A stretch of DNA of 12,974 nucleotides, from NCBI GenBank assembly GCA_045863035.1, contig BTUV01000086.1:1-12974 (forward strand). The letters are read 5' to 3'. A program made the translations under genes and the position numbers. A model generated the notes under the pieces. The model ran no database searches, had not been told where the DNA came from, and worked only from the letters and a program-made list of their open reading frames with translations. This DNA comes from H2-BAC3 sp045863035. Its GTDB lineage: Bacteria > Bacteroidota > Ignavibacteria > Ignavibacteriales > Ignavibacteriaceae. Positions within the stretch are counted from its first letter, which is position 1. The number at the start of each line of letters is the position of its first letter. Positions 1-7,157 of the stretch are shown here, one piece after another.

Positions 1-43
1 ATTCACAGAATTTCATACTTCACACTTCATAATTCATAATTCT
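1..43. repeat. Degenerate heptamer (TTCAY) repeat tract
   Basis: TTC triplets recur at 12, 19, 26, 33 and 40, a strict 7-bp period, within units of the type ACTTCAC, ACTTCAT and AATTCAT. A further TTC lies at position 2, out of phase. The tract looks like a decayed or variant relative of the clean CACAATT arrays at 7067-7157 and 12924-12974. It is cut by the window edge, so its full length is unknown. Confidence 0.6.
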
Positions 44-49
44 TTTCGC

Positions 50-57
50 TATTTTTG
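50..57 (+). promoter_or_regulatory. Candidate Bacteroidota-type -7 element
   Basis: TATTTTTG at 50-57 fits the TAnnTTTG consensus of the Bacteroidota primary sigma factor. It sits 32 bp before the GTG start at 90. No TTTG-like -33 element is visible at the expected 19-21 bp upstream, where the heptamer tract lies, so this is tentative. Confidence 0.2.
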
Positions 58-89
58 TGTAGTTCCTTATTTTCAAAAGGAGGTGCCCT

Positions 90-830
90 GTGAAAGCTGT
101 TATTACCGGTATGAGCGGGACGGTTGCCCCGGCTCTGTCCGGGTATCTTGTTTCTAAAGGTGATGTTGTTGTCCGCTGGGACCGCTCTCTTATCCCACCG
201 GAAAATCAAAAGGCCTGTTTCGATTTCCTTGCCGGTGTTCAACCGGACTTCCTTTTTCATTGTGCTTCCGGCTCCCCCGCCTGGGCTGAACTGATTTCAC
301 GACTCTGCCACCGGCTTTCCATAAAAGTTATATATACAAGCTCGGTTTCTATTTATTCCGGTTCGCAGAGAGGTCCGTTCACACCTGCTGACCGCCCGAA
401 CCCCGATGATGATTATGGTATCTATAAATTAGAATGTGAGCAGCGTATGCTTTCATTCAACGCGGATGCAGTTGTTGCCCGGCTCGGCTGGCAGATTGGT
501 ACTGAACCTGAAAAAAACCACATGGTTAATTTCCTTGATAATGAGTTCAGCGAATCAGGTAAAATAATCGCCTCGACAAAATGGATGCAGGCATGTTCGT
601 TTCTTGAGGACACTTCCCGTTCTTTGGCTGATACTCTCACCAAAGTATCAGGAGGTATTTATCATCTGGATTCTAATGACGGCCTTAATTTTTATCAGAT
701 TGTGACCGGGCTAAAAAAACTCCTCGGTAAACAATGGATTATTGAGGAGGGAGATTTTCCGGACCTGAATAATCTTCTTTCCGATGACAGAGTGAGGATG
801 CCAAAACTTTCTGACAAACTTGATTTTTAA
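90..830 (+). CDS. NAD(P)-dependent epimerase/dehydratase, RmlD-like extended SDR
   Basis: This predicted cytoplasmic oxidoreductase has 246 residues and the layout of extended short-chain dehydrogenases. The N-terminus carries a Rossmann dinucleotide loop, VITGMSGTVAP, with the G-x-x-G-x-x-A pattern at 7-13. A strand with the conserved Ser region (YTSSVSIY, 82-89) follows, then the catalytic Tyr109-x-x-x-Lys113. The segment VVARLGW at 128-134 resembles the equivalent strand of dTDP-4-dehydrorhamnose reductases. The protein is shorter than typical RmlD (about 290 residues), so the exact sugar-nucleotide substrate cannot be assigned. The GTG start is fixed by a near-perfect ribosome-binding site, AAAAGGAGGTG at 75-85, six bases upstream of it. 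The gene is first in a collinear + strand series, 64 bp before the next. Nothing nearby makes other nucleotide-sugar enzymes, so a lipopolysaccharide or O-antigen role is only a guess. Confidence 0.8.
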   Translation: MKAVITGMSGTVAPALSGYLVSKGDVVVRWDRSLIPPENQKACFDFLAGVQPDFLFHCASGSPAWAELISRLCHRLSIKVIYTSSVSIYSGSQRGPFTPADRPNPDDDYGIYKLECEQRMLSFNADAVVARLGWQIGTEPEKNHMVNFLDNEFSESGKIIASTKWMQACSFLEDTSRSLADTLTKVSGGIYHLDSNDGLNFYQIVTGLKKLLGKQWIIEEGDFPDLNNLLSDDRVRMPKLSDKLDF

Positions 831-894
831 ACCTGAATAGTAAAATTTCCTTCAATGAATGTCTCCCGGTGCATGATTTTTCGTAAATTAAGGT

Positions 895-1494
895 ATGAAA
901 AGAATTTTATCGCTTCTCCTTCTTTTCGTCTTCTTTCTGCTGACTATTACGGTATCAGGCCAGAACAAACCACCTTCCGATAAGGCAAGGGGTATCTTCT
1001 TTGCTGTTGGTCTGGGTCCGCGTCTTCCGATGGGTGACTTCGGCAAAGTATCATTTCTTGGCTATGGTTATAATATGGAGCTTTCTTATACGGATAATGA
1101 GTACCTGCCGGTTTTTCTTTTCGGTAAAATTGGCTTTGAGCAATATCCGGCTTCTCAGGACTATTACCAGGCCTCAGAATACTCCCATTTTTCTACAAAT
1201 ATGCTTCCCCTTACTGTTGGTGCGCGATATTTCTTCCCCCCATTTATGGAACGTGTGGTAATCATCATGCCTGTGTTTGAATTTTCTTCAACACTGCTTA
1301 TTTTTCAGAATTATCATCGTTTCAAGACCAACCGACCGGGTTTTATTGAGGAAGGAACAAAACTTGGTTTTTCGGCCGGAATAGGTGCATCAATGTTTCT
1401 GCTGGATATTATGACCAATTATCACTATTTCCCCAACAATCAGTTTATCTCGTTTGATTTAAAAATCAGAATTCCTTTAGTTGCAACAATCTGA
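895..1494 (+). CDS. Small outer-membrane beta-barrel-like protein
   Basis: The product has 199 residues. Its first 23 or so are a clear signal peptide: MKR, a long Leu/Phe-rich core, then a TVSGQ-type cleavage region, so export is expected. The mature part alternates short hydrophobic/aromatic strands with polar turns (for example GIFFAVGLGPRLPMGDFG near 34-51, TVGARYFFP near 107-115 and a final FDLKIRIPL strand). This is the pattern of small 8-stranded outer-membrane barrels. No enzymatic motif is visible and I cannot name a family. The stop lies 8 bp before the enoyl-CoA hydratase start, suggesting cotranscription. AGG at 891-893 sits right against the ATG, too close for a normal ribosome-binding site; weak sites like this are common in Bacteroidota relatives. 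Barrel topology is inferred from the pattern alone. Confidence 0.7.
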   Translation: MKRILSLLLLFVFFLLTITVSGQNKPPSDKARGIFFAVGLGPRLPMGDFGKVSFLGYGYNMELSYTDNEYLPVFLFGKIGFEQYPASQDYYQASEYSHFSTNMLPLTVGARYFFPPFMERVVIIMPVFEFSSTLLIFQNYHRFKTNRPGFIEEGTKLGFSAGIGASMFLLDIMTNYHYFPNNQFISFDLKIRIPLVATI

Positions 1495-1502
1495 GCCATA
1501 AC

Positions 1503-2282
1503 ATGAAATTTGAAACCATCCTTTTTTCCTCTGAAAACCACATTGCAAAAATAACCATAAACCGCCCCGACAAATTAAATGCGCTCAATGCAACCGTTAT
1601 CAAAGAACTCTCTGAGGTATTCGATTTTCTGGCGAAGGATGATTCAAGCAGGGTTGTGGTAATAACCGGCTCCGGTCCTAAAGCATTTGTTGCGGGCGCA
1701 GATATTTCTGAGATTAACAAACTTAATACCATCAGCGGTAAATCATTTGCAGAACTCGGACAGGAAGTATTCACCAAAATTGAAAAACTTACAAAACCGG
1801 TAATTGCAATGGTCAACGGGTTTGCACTCGGGGGCGGCTCAGAGTTAGCGTGGGCATGCCATCTCCGCTTTGCCTCATCCAATGCAAAGTTCGGTCAGCC
1901 CGAAATTAACCTCGGCATCATTCCCGGTTATGGTGGCACGCAGCGTCTGCCCCGGCTGCTAAATCAGGGTTACGGTTACTATTATATACTGACCGGCGAA
2001 AATATTGATGCAGATACAGCGCTTAAACTCGGGCTTGTTCAGGGAGTTTTCTCTCCCGAAGAATTAGAAGCTGCGGTTATGAAAGTCGCTCTGACCATTG
2101 CTTCAAAACCGGCTGATATTGTCTCTTTTGCTATGAAAGCAGTTCACGCAAGCGGTGACTTTGGTCTTAAAGAAGGTCTGGCTTTTGAGGCCACGTTGTT
2201 TGCTCTTTGCTGCGGTACTGCAAACTTCAAGGAAGGGACCACTGCTTTTCTTGAAAAAAGAAAACCTGAATTCAATAAATAA
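1503..2282 (+). CDS. Enoyl-CoA hydratase/isomerase family protein (crotonase)
   Basis: This is a full-length crotonase of 259 residues. Such enzymes usually hydrate trans-2-enoyl-CoA to 3-hydroxyacyl-CoA in fatty-acid beta-oxidation or related pathways in the cytoplasm. The CoA/oxyanion segment AFVAGADISE (61-70) and the second oxyanion segment FALGGGSELAWAC (107-119) are intact. Both catalytic glutamates of the hydratase family are present: Glu114 in GGGSE and Glu134 in FGQPE. GIIPGYGGTQRLPR follows (138-151). Having both Glu residues favours true hydratase activity over an isomerase or decarboxylase relative. A His (CHLRFAS) occupies the position where most homologues have Asp, which is a small oddity. 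No Shine-Dalgarno is seen before the ATG, and the 8-bp gap to the upstream gene suggests translational coupling. No other beta-oxidation gene is adjacent, so the physiological substrate is open. Confidence 0.93.
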   Translation: MKFETILFSSENHIAKITINRPDKLNALNATVIKELSEVFDFLAKDDSSRVVVITGSGPKAFVAGADISEINKLNTISGKSFAELGQEVFTKIEKLTKPVIAMVNGFALGGGSELAWACHLRFASSNAKFGQPEINLGIIPGYGGTQRLPRLLNQGYGYYYILTGENIDADTALKLGLVQGVFSPEELEAAVMKVALTIASKPADIVSFAMKAVHASGDFGLKEGLAFEATLFALCCGTANFKEGTTAFLEKRKPEFNK

Positions 2283-2363
2283 TTCTGAAATGCAGAAGAG
2301 CGAAAGTATGAGCAGGTATATATTGAAGGGTGCTTTCTGACATTAAAAAAAGTTCTCGTTTTT

Positions 2364-3359
2364 GTGCTGCTGCTCAATCTGGCGCTCTTCTTTGCCCTTA
2401 TAGTTACCGGCGGCGGAGATGCTCAGGATTCTGACAACCCGCGGCAAAAAAACAGAATTAATGCAGATTCCCTTTTCAGAGCTCATCTCTCCTATTATAA
2501 GATTCCGGATTCCCTTATTACATCAGCCCCGAAGCGTCAGGCGAAAAATGACACCACTTCTTCATTGCTGCGCGTTATCCTTCCCGGAGATGTTGTTTAT
2601 CCGGTTTTTATTAAAAGTCTGAATGAGCGACTGGCAAAATCTGCGCTGAGAGCGGAATCTCACTTTCAGGGGGAGTATTCGTACTTTCTGAATATTTATC
2701 AGAATAAAAACAAAATACTTACCGCCAGGATAACCCGTTCACCGCAACACCAGAGACGGCAGGGGGCATTAGCAATATTCATTCTCATCCGGGCGGATGA
2801 CAATTTAAACCTGACAGAACTTGATTATCTTCCGGCGGGCTTTTATCCGTTAGTTTATGCAGAAAAAATAAACCCTGCCAAACTGAGGACAATCACCCAG
2901 GGAAACAACAGCTACGGGGTGCTGCTTGACGGGGAAATAAAAGAGGTTGATTTTAAACTTGATTTTTCTTTTTCAGAATCAAGATTTAGTGGAGCTTTGA
3001 ATAATATTTTCTCCTATTTTTCGGGTGTGAATCTGCTCCTGCTTTCACATACGGCTAATTTTTACCTCCCCTCCTCAATCGAGAGGATTACCCGAAAATC
3101 TGCCGAAAAGGGGATTCCGGTGATAGGTACCGGGCTTTTAGTTGATCTCAGAGATACAGATTCTCGTATCTCACTGAACGAAATAGAATTATTTGTATCA
3201 CGCCTGCGCTCTGAAGAAGCCGGATTTATTCTTATGGACGCTCAGGCATATCTGGAAATAAAAAAAGAACTATTCACCCTGAAAGAACAGGGTATTAAAA
3301 TGCTTTCACTGGCTGAAATCGTCAGGAAAGCGGGTCTGGGCTCTGCCCGCATTAACTGA
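2364..3359 (+). CDS. Probable divergent polysaccharide deacetylase, likely catalytically degenerate
   Basis: The 331-residue frame, counted from the first standard start codon (GTG at 2364), begins inside a hydrophobic signal segment. In-frame codons just upstream encode Leu-Lys-Lys-Val-Leu-Val-Phe, which would supply the missing basic n-region. The true start may therefore be a rare codon: CTG at 2337, six bases after AAGGG (2326-2330), or ATT at 2322. The order of segments resembles the divergent polysaccharide deacetylase family (YibQ/COG2861). An N-terminal module has 'LPGDV...FIKSLNERL' near 74-91. It is followed by a hydrophobic strand ending in Asp-Asp (AIFILIRADD, about 136-145), a late GIPVIGTGLLVDLRD (about 252-266), and the ending GIKMLSLAEIV typical of the last strand and helix. 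The His-containing segments expected after the Asp-Asp are not recognisable, so a non-catalytic role is inferred. Family assignment is from remembered family pattern and is uncertain. Confidence 0.5.
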   Translation: MLLLNLALFFALIVTGGGDAQDSDNPRQKNRINADSLFRAHLSYYKIPDSLITSAPKRQAKNDTTSSLLRVILPGDVVYPVFIKSLNERLAKSALRAESHFQGEYSYFLNIYQNKNKILTARITRSPQHQRRQGALAIFILIRADDNLNLTELDYLPAGFYPLVYAEKINPAKLRTITQGNNSYGVLLDGEIKEVDFKLDFSFSESRFSGALNNIFSYFSGVNLLLLSHTANFYLPSSIERITRKSAEKGIPVIGTGLLVDLRDTDSRISLNEIELFVSRLRSEEAGFILMDAQAYLEIKKELFTLKEQGIKMLSLAEIVRKAGLGSARIN

Positions 3360-3453
3360 ATCTAAGCCGATTATTAATGATTTAATAATAGAGCCAAGCC
3401 CCCTTTTTTAAGGGAAAATTAGTTAATTACCTGACTAAAATAAAATTCTTTAG

Positions 3454-3479
3454 ACCGCCGAAAAGACATCTCCGGCGGT
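3454..3479 (+). promoter_or_regulatory. Stem-loop 1 in the receptor leader
   Basis: ACCGCCG (3454-3460) pairs with CGGCGGT (3473-3479) around a 12-nt loop. There is no following T-run, so it does not look like an intrinsic terminator. It lies 82 bp upstream of the TonB-dependent receptor start, in a 202-bp leader. Confidence 0.4.
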
Positions 3480-3491
3480 TAACAACAGAAG

Positions 3492-3519
3492 TTTTTCGGC
3501 CGTTCAGGCGGCTGAAAAA
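3492..3519 (+). promoter_or_regulatory. Stem-loop 2 in the receptor leader
   Basis: TTTTTCGGCCG (3492-3502) and CGGCTGAAAAA (3509-3519) form an 11-bp stem with one G-U type pair and a 6-nt loop, TTCAGG. It ends 42 bp before the receptor ATG. The T-run is on the 5' side, so as a terminator it would act on leftward transcripts only; none is expected here. A role in mRNA stability or leader control is possible but unproven. Confidence 0.4.
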
Positions 3520-3561
3520 AGTTCCCGATAAACTAACACTAAACAACTTGGAGTCGTCGTT

Positions 3562-6500
3562 ATGAAAAAACTTCTACAAACAGCCCTCTGTTTGTTTCTG
3601 CTGTTAAGCATCGCTCCGCTTTCACTCATCCATGCTCAGGTAATTACCACCGCCAGTATTAGCGGAGTAATTACGGATGACAAAGGCGAAACTCTGCCGG
3701 CAGCAAACGTCATAGCCGTTCACGTTCCTTCAGGTACCCAATACGGTATCTCAAGCAGAGCTGACGGTAAATATAACATCCCCGGTATGCGTGTCGGCGG
3801 ACCGTATAAAATCACTTTCTCTTTCGTCGGATTTGTTTCTCAGTCGGTAGAGAATATTTACCTCGAACTGGGTCAGAACCTGGCTGTAAATGTAAAACTG
3901 TCAACTCAGGCAGTGCAGCTTGGTGATGTAGCAGTTTATGGTGAAAAAGATGCTATCATCCGCGGAGACCGCACCGGAACCGAAACCTCTATCAAAAGAG
4001 AAAATCTTGAGAGTATGCCGACTATCAGCAGACGCCTTGAAGATTTTACCCGGCTTACCCCGCAGTCAGGCAGAAACTCTTCTTTTGGTGGTGTTGATAA
4101 CCGTCTGAATAATATCACCATTGACGGTTCATATTTCAACAACTCATTTGGTCTGGCCGGGCTTCCCGGAGACAGAACAGGTGTTGCTCCTATCTCCCTC
4201 GATGCAATCGAACAGGTACAGGTAAACGTTTCACCATTTGACGTACGCCAGGGTAACTTTGTCGGAGCCGGTATCAACTCAATCACCCGCAGCGGTACAA
4301 ACGAATTCTCCGGTTCTGTTTATTATCAGTTCCGTAATAATGATTTCGTCGGTGACAAAGCCGGTGATGCTGATTTCAAATCAGGCACATTCGACTTCAA
4401 TCAGGTTGGTGTTCGCCTCGGCGGTCCGATTATTCAGAATAAATTGTTCTTCTTTGCAAACTTTGAAACTGATAACCTTATTCAGCCGGGTACTACTTAT
4501 CTTGCAAACGATGGAACTCAGGCAGTAACAGGCCAGGTTACCAGAGTACGCAAAACAGCGCTTGACTCACTGAGTAACTTCCTCAGAGGTAATTTTGGTT
4601 ATGAAACAGGTCCTTATGAAGGTTATGATCATGAAACACCTTCTACAAGGTTCCTGGTTAAATTTGATTATAACCTTGATAACTCAAACAAACTCAGCTT
4701 ACGCTATACTCACCTTGATTCTTACACTGATGTTCTCCTTTCAAACTCAAGCTCACTCGGTTTCGGTACCAGAAGATCAAACCTTAACGGTCTGAACTTC
4801 CAGAACTCAAACTATAAGATTCTTGAAAACATCAGATCAGTCATCGGAGAGTGGAACGCGATCTTCTCGAACAACCTGACTAACAACTTCATCGTCGGAT
4901 ATACCTTTAACGATGAAAGCCGTGAGTCACGCGGAACATTCTTCCCGATGGTTGACATTCTTGAAGGCGGTTCAGTATATACCACTTTCGGTTATGAACC
5001 TTTCACGCCGAACAATGAACTGCGCTACAACAGCTTCCAGATTCAGAACAACCTGAGCTGGTATCTTGATGATCATAACCTCACCTTCGGCGTAAGCTTA
5101 GAGCGTTATGAATCTGAAAACATTTTCTTCCCGGGTTCACAGAGCGCGTATGTATATAACTCACTTAATGATTTCTATACAGACGCAAACGGCTACCTCG
5201 GAAATCCTGCGAGAGATACCTCAACCGTAACTCTCAGAAGATTCCAGGTTCGTTGGTCAAACATTCCTGGTCAGGACAAACCTGTTCAGCCGCTTGAAGT
5301 AATGTACTCAAGCTTATATGCCCAGGATCAGTGGAAAGTTAACAGTAACTTTAATGTTATTGCAGGTATCAGATTTGACCTTCCTGTATTCGGTGAAACC
5401 GGATATAAGAATCCGCAGATGGATACTCTCTTCTTTAAGGATGAAGACGGTGCATCAGTTCAGTACAAGACTGAAAAACTCCCCGATGCAAATATCCTTT
5501 TCTCACCAAGAGTTGGTGTTAACTGGGATGTGTTCGGTGACAAAACCACACAGGTACGCGGCGGAACCGGTATCTTTACCGGAAAACCAGCTTATGTGTG
5601 GATTTCAAACCAGATCGGAAATAACGGTATGCTTACCGGTTTCGAACGTTTAGATAATACACGTCAGCGTCCATTTAATCCTAATCCAGATAAATACAAA
5701 CCCACCTCTGTAACAGGCGCTCCTGCTTCGCAGTACGAGCTTGCTCTTACAGATCCTGATTTCAAATTCCCTCAGATGTGGAGAACAAATGTTGGTGTTG
5801 ATCAGGCACTTCCATTCGGATTTATCGGAACAGCAGAATTTTTATACAGCCAGGATGTAAATGGTGTTTATTACATCAACGCAAACCTGAAAGATCCAAA
5901 TACTGCTTTCACAGGTCCGGATAACCGTCCGCGTTGGACAACCGGTAACAAAATCAACAGCAAAATTGATAATGCTATCGTTCTCAAAAATCAGGATCAG
6001 GGTTATTATTATAATATCTCTGCTTCACTTGAAAAACCGCTTGCGGATAACTGGTACTTAAAGGCCGGATATAACTATGGTGTTGCAAAGAATACTGTTG
6101 ATGCAGGTTCAATTGCATTCGGTTCGTGGAACGGAAACCAACATTCAGGCAACCCGAATAATCCGGGTGCTTCATTCTCCGCGAACAATCCTGGCAGCCG
6201 CCTCTTTGTTGCTGCTTCTTATTCACTTGATTACTTCAACTTCGGTAAGACCACATTCTCAATGTTTGTTGATGGTTACAATCAGGCGATCGTGAATGGA
6301 TTTATTCAGGGTGTCGCGAGTTATACCTTCTCCGGTGACCTTAACGGTGACGGCGGAACAGGCAATGACCTGATATATATCCCGAAAGACCAGAGTGAAA
6401 TGAACTTTGTTGACATTACCTCGACCAGCGGCGGCGTTACAACTACGCTTTTCACCGCTGCACAGCAGTCAGACGCATTCGAAAAGTTCATTCAGCAGGA

Positions 6501-6864
6501 TGATTATCTGAGCGAAAACAGAGGAAAGTATGCTGAACGTAACGGCGTAACTATGCCGATGATGTTCAGAGCTGACCTGAGTATCGTTCAGGAGTTTTAC
6601 ACTGAGTTCATGAATAAAAAGAATACCTTTCAGGTACGTCTTGATATTCTTAACTTCCTGAATCTGCTCAATGCAGACTGGGGTGTAGGTGATCAGTTGG
6701 TTACAACTACTCCTCTGATTTCTCAGGGTGCTGATGCAGCCGGTAAGGCCCGCTATCAGCTTCAGAGAGTTGGCGGTGCGCTTATTGATAAATCATTTAT
6801 CAAAGCCGGAACCGTTAACGATGTTTACAGAATTCAGTTAGGTGTACGTTACATCTTCAACTAA
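3562..6864 (+). CDS. TonB-dependent receptor, Oar-like, with N-terminal carboxypeptidase-regulatory domain
   Basis: This 1100-residue outer-membrane protein begins with a signal peptide (MKK, a Leu-rich core, cleavage near IHA-Q at 23-26). Residues about 30-115 form a carboxypeptidase-regulatory-like beta-sandwich (SISGVITDDKGETLPAANV onward). A plug region follows to about 245, with 'ITIDGSYFNNSFG' and 'VNVSPFDVRQGNFVGAGIN'. The rest is a long beta-barrel ending in the strand RIQLGVRYIFN with a terminal aromatic. Motifs such as DLNGDGGTGNDLIYIP, and RADLSIVQEF followed by LDILNFLNLLNADWG, are characteristic of Oar-type receptors. No SusD-like lipoprotein or transport partner is adjacent, so the substrate is unknown. 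Frequent AAC, TTC and ATC codons, where neighbours prefer AAT, TTT and ATT, suggest high expression. The start has TGGAG at 3549-3553, eight bases upstream. The gene has its own leader and terminator and is probably monocistronic. Confidence 0.93.
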   Translation: MKKLLQTALCLFLLLSIAPLSLIHAQVITTASISGVITDDKGETLPAANVIAVHVPSGTQYGISSRADGKYNIPGMRVGGPYKITFSFVGFVSQSVENIYLELGQNLAVNVKLSTQAVQLGDVAVYGEKDAIIRGDRTGTETSIKRENLESMPTISRRLEDFTRLTPQSGRNSSFGGVDNRLNNITIDGSYFNNSFGLAGLPGDRTGVAPISLDAIEQVQVNVSPFDVRQGNFVGAGINSITRSGTNEFSGSVYYQFRNNDFVGDKAGDADFKSGTFDFNQVGVRLGGPIIQNKLFFFANFETDNLIQPGTTYLANDGTQAVTGQVTRVRKTALDSLSNFLRGNFGYETGPYEGYDHETPSTRFLVKFDYNLDNSNKLSLRYTHLDSYTDVLLSNSSSLGFGTRRSNLNGLNFQNSNYKILENIRSVIGEWNAIFSNNLTNNFIVGYTFNDESRESRGTFFPMVDILEGGSVYTTFGYEPFTPNNELRYNSFQIQNNLSWYLDDHNLTFGVSLERYESENIFFPGSQSAYVYNSLNDFYTDANGYLGNPARDTSTVTLRRFQVRWSNIPGQDKPVQPLEVMYSSLYAQDQWKVNSNFNVIAGIRFDLPVFGETGYKNPQMDTLFFKDEDGASVQYKTEKLPDANILFSPRVGVNWDVFGDKTTQVRGGTGIFTGKPAYVWISNQIGNNGMLTGFERLDNTRQRPFNPNPDKYKPTSVTGAPASQYELALTDPDFKFPQMWRTNVGVDQALPFGFIGTAEFLYSQDVNGVYYINANLKDPNTAFTGPDNRPRWTTGNKINSKIDNAIVLKNQDQGYYYNISASLEKPLADNWYLKAGYNYGVAKNTVDAGSIAFGSWNGNQHSGNPNNPGASFSANNPGSRLFVAASYSLDYFNFGKTTFSMFVDGYNQAIVNGFIQGVASYTFSGDLNGDGGTGNDLIYIPKDQSEMNFVDITSTSGGVTTTLFTAAQQSDAFEKFIQQDDYLSENRGKYAERNGVTMPMMFRADLSIVQEFYTEFMNKKNTFQVRLDILNFLNLLNADWGVGDQLVTTTPLISQGADAAGKARYQLQRVGGALIDKSFIKAGTVNDVYRIQLGVRYIFN

Positions 6865-6884
6865 TCTGAAAACAGATTAAAAAC

Positions 6885-6922
6885 AAAAAGCCGCCGGAAG
6901 GTTAAACTTCCGGCGGCTTTTT
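6885..6922. terminator. Strong bidirectional intrinsic terminator
   Basis: AAAAAGCCGCCGGAAG (6885-6900) is perfectly complementary to CTTCCGGCGGCTTTTT (6907-6922) around the 6-nt loop GTTAAA. The 16-bp stem has an 11-bp GC-rich core. A T-run on the right serves the receptor gene (+). The A-rich left side gives T5-G-T5 on the - strand, so it can also stop leftward transcription from lepB. Confidence 0.92.
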
Positions 6923-6986
6923 ATTTAATTACAATTTGCTCTTAGCGGCTTTGTTCCTTGGCGAGCAGTTTTGCTGCTACCGGTAA

Positions 6987-7055
6987 AAGGACAATAAGGA
7001 CTTAAAGGACTTAAAGGACAATAAGGACTTAAAGGACAATAAGGACTTTAACGAC
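6987..7055. repeat. 9-bp-period tandem array, AAGGACNNN
   Basis: AAGGAC occurs at 6987, 6996, 7005, 7014, 7023, 7032 and 7041, exactly every 9 bp, and the array closes with AACGAC at 7050. The intervening triplets are AAT, TTA, TTA, AAT, TTA, AAT and TTT. No gene is supported here. A shorter array with the same period and the same closing AACGAC lies at 12504-12536. Confidence 0.9.
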
Positions 7056-7066
7056 TGCATTGTAAC

Positions 7067-7157
7067 CACAATTCACAATTTGCAATTCACAATTTGCAAT
7101 TCACAATTCACAATTCACAATTCACAATTCACAATTCACAATTCACAATTCACAATT
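7067..7157. repeat. CACAATT heptamer array, 13 units
   Basis: Thirteen 7-bp units run without interruption. Eleven are CACAATT; units 3 and 5 (7081-7087 and 7095-7101) are TGCAATT. The last two bases of the array form part of the lepB stop codon, which on the - strand is TAA at 7158-7156. The same heptamer recurs at the right edge of the window. Confidence 0.95.

Noticed and set aside
3401..3414. CCCTT-TTTT-AAGGG as a terminator after the deacetylase-like gene
   Set aside because: The stem is only five pairs with two A-T pairs, and no T-run follows on the + strand.
3936..4795. Several 66-116 codon frames inside the receptor gene
   Set aside because: They lie in other frames of a continuous 1100-codon gene with intact family motifs, and have no independent support.
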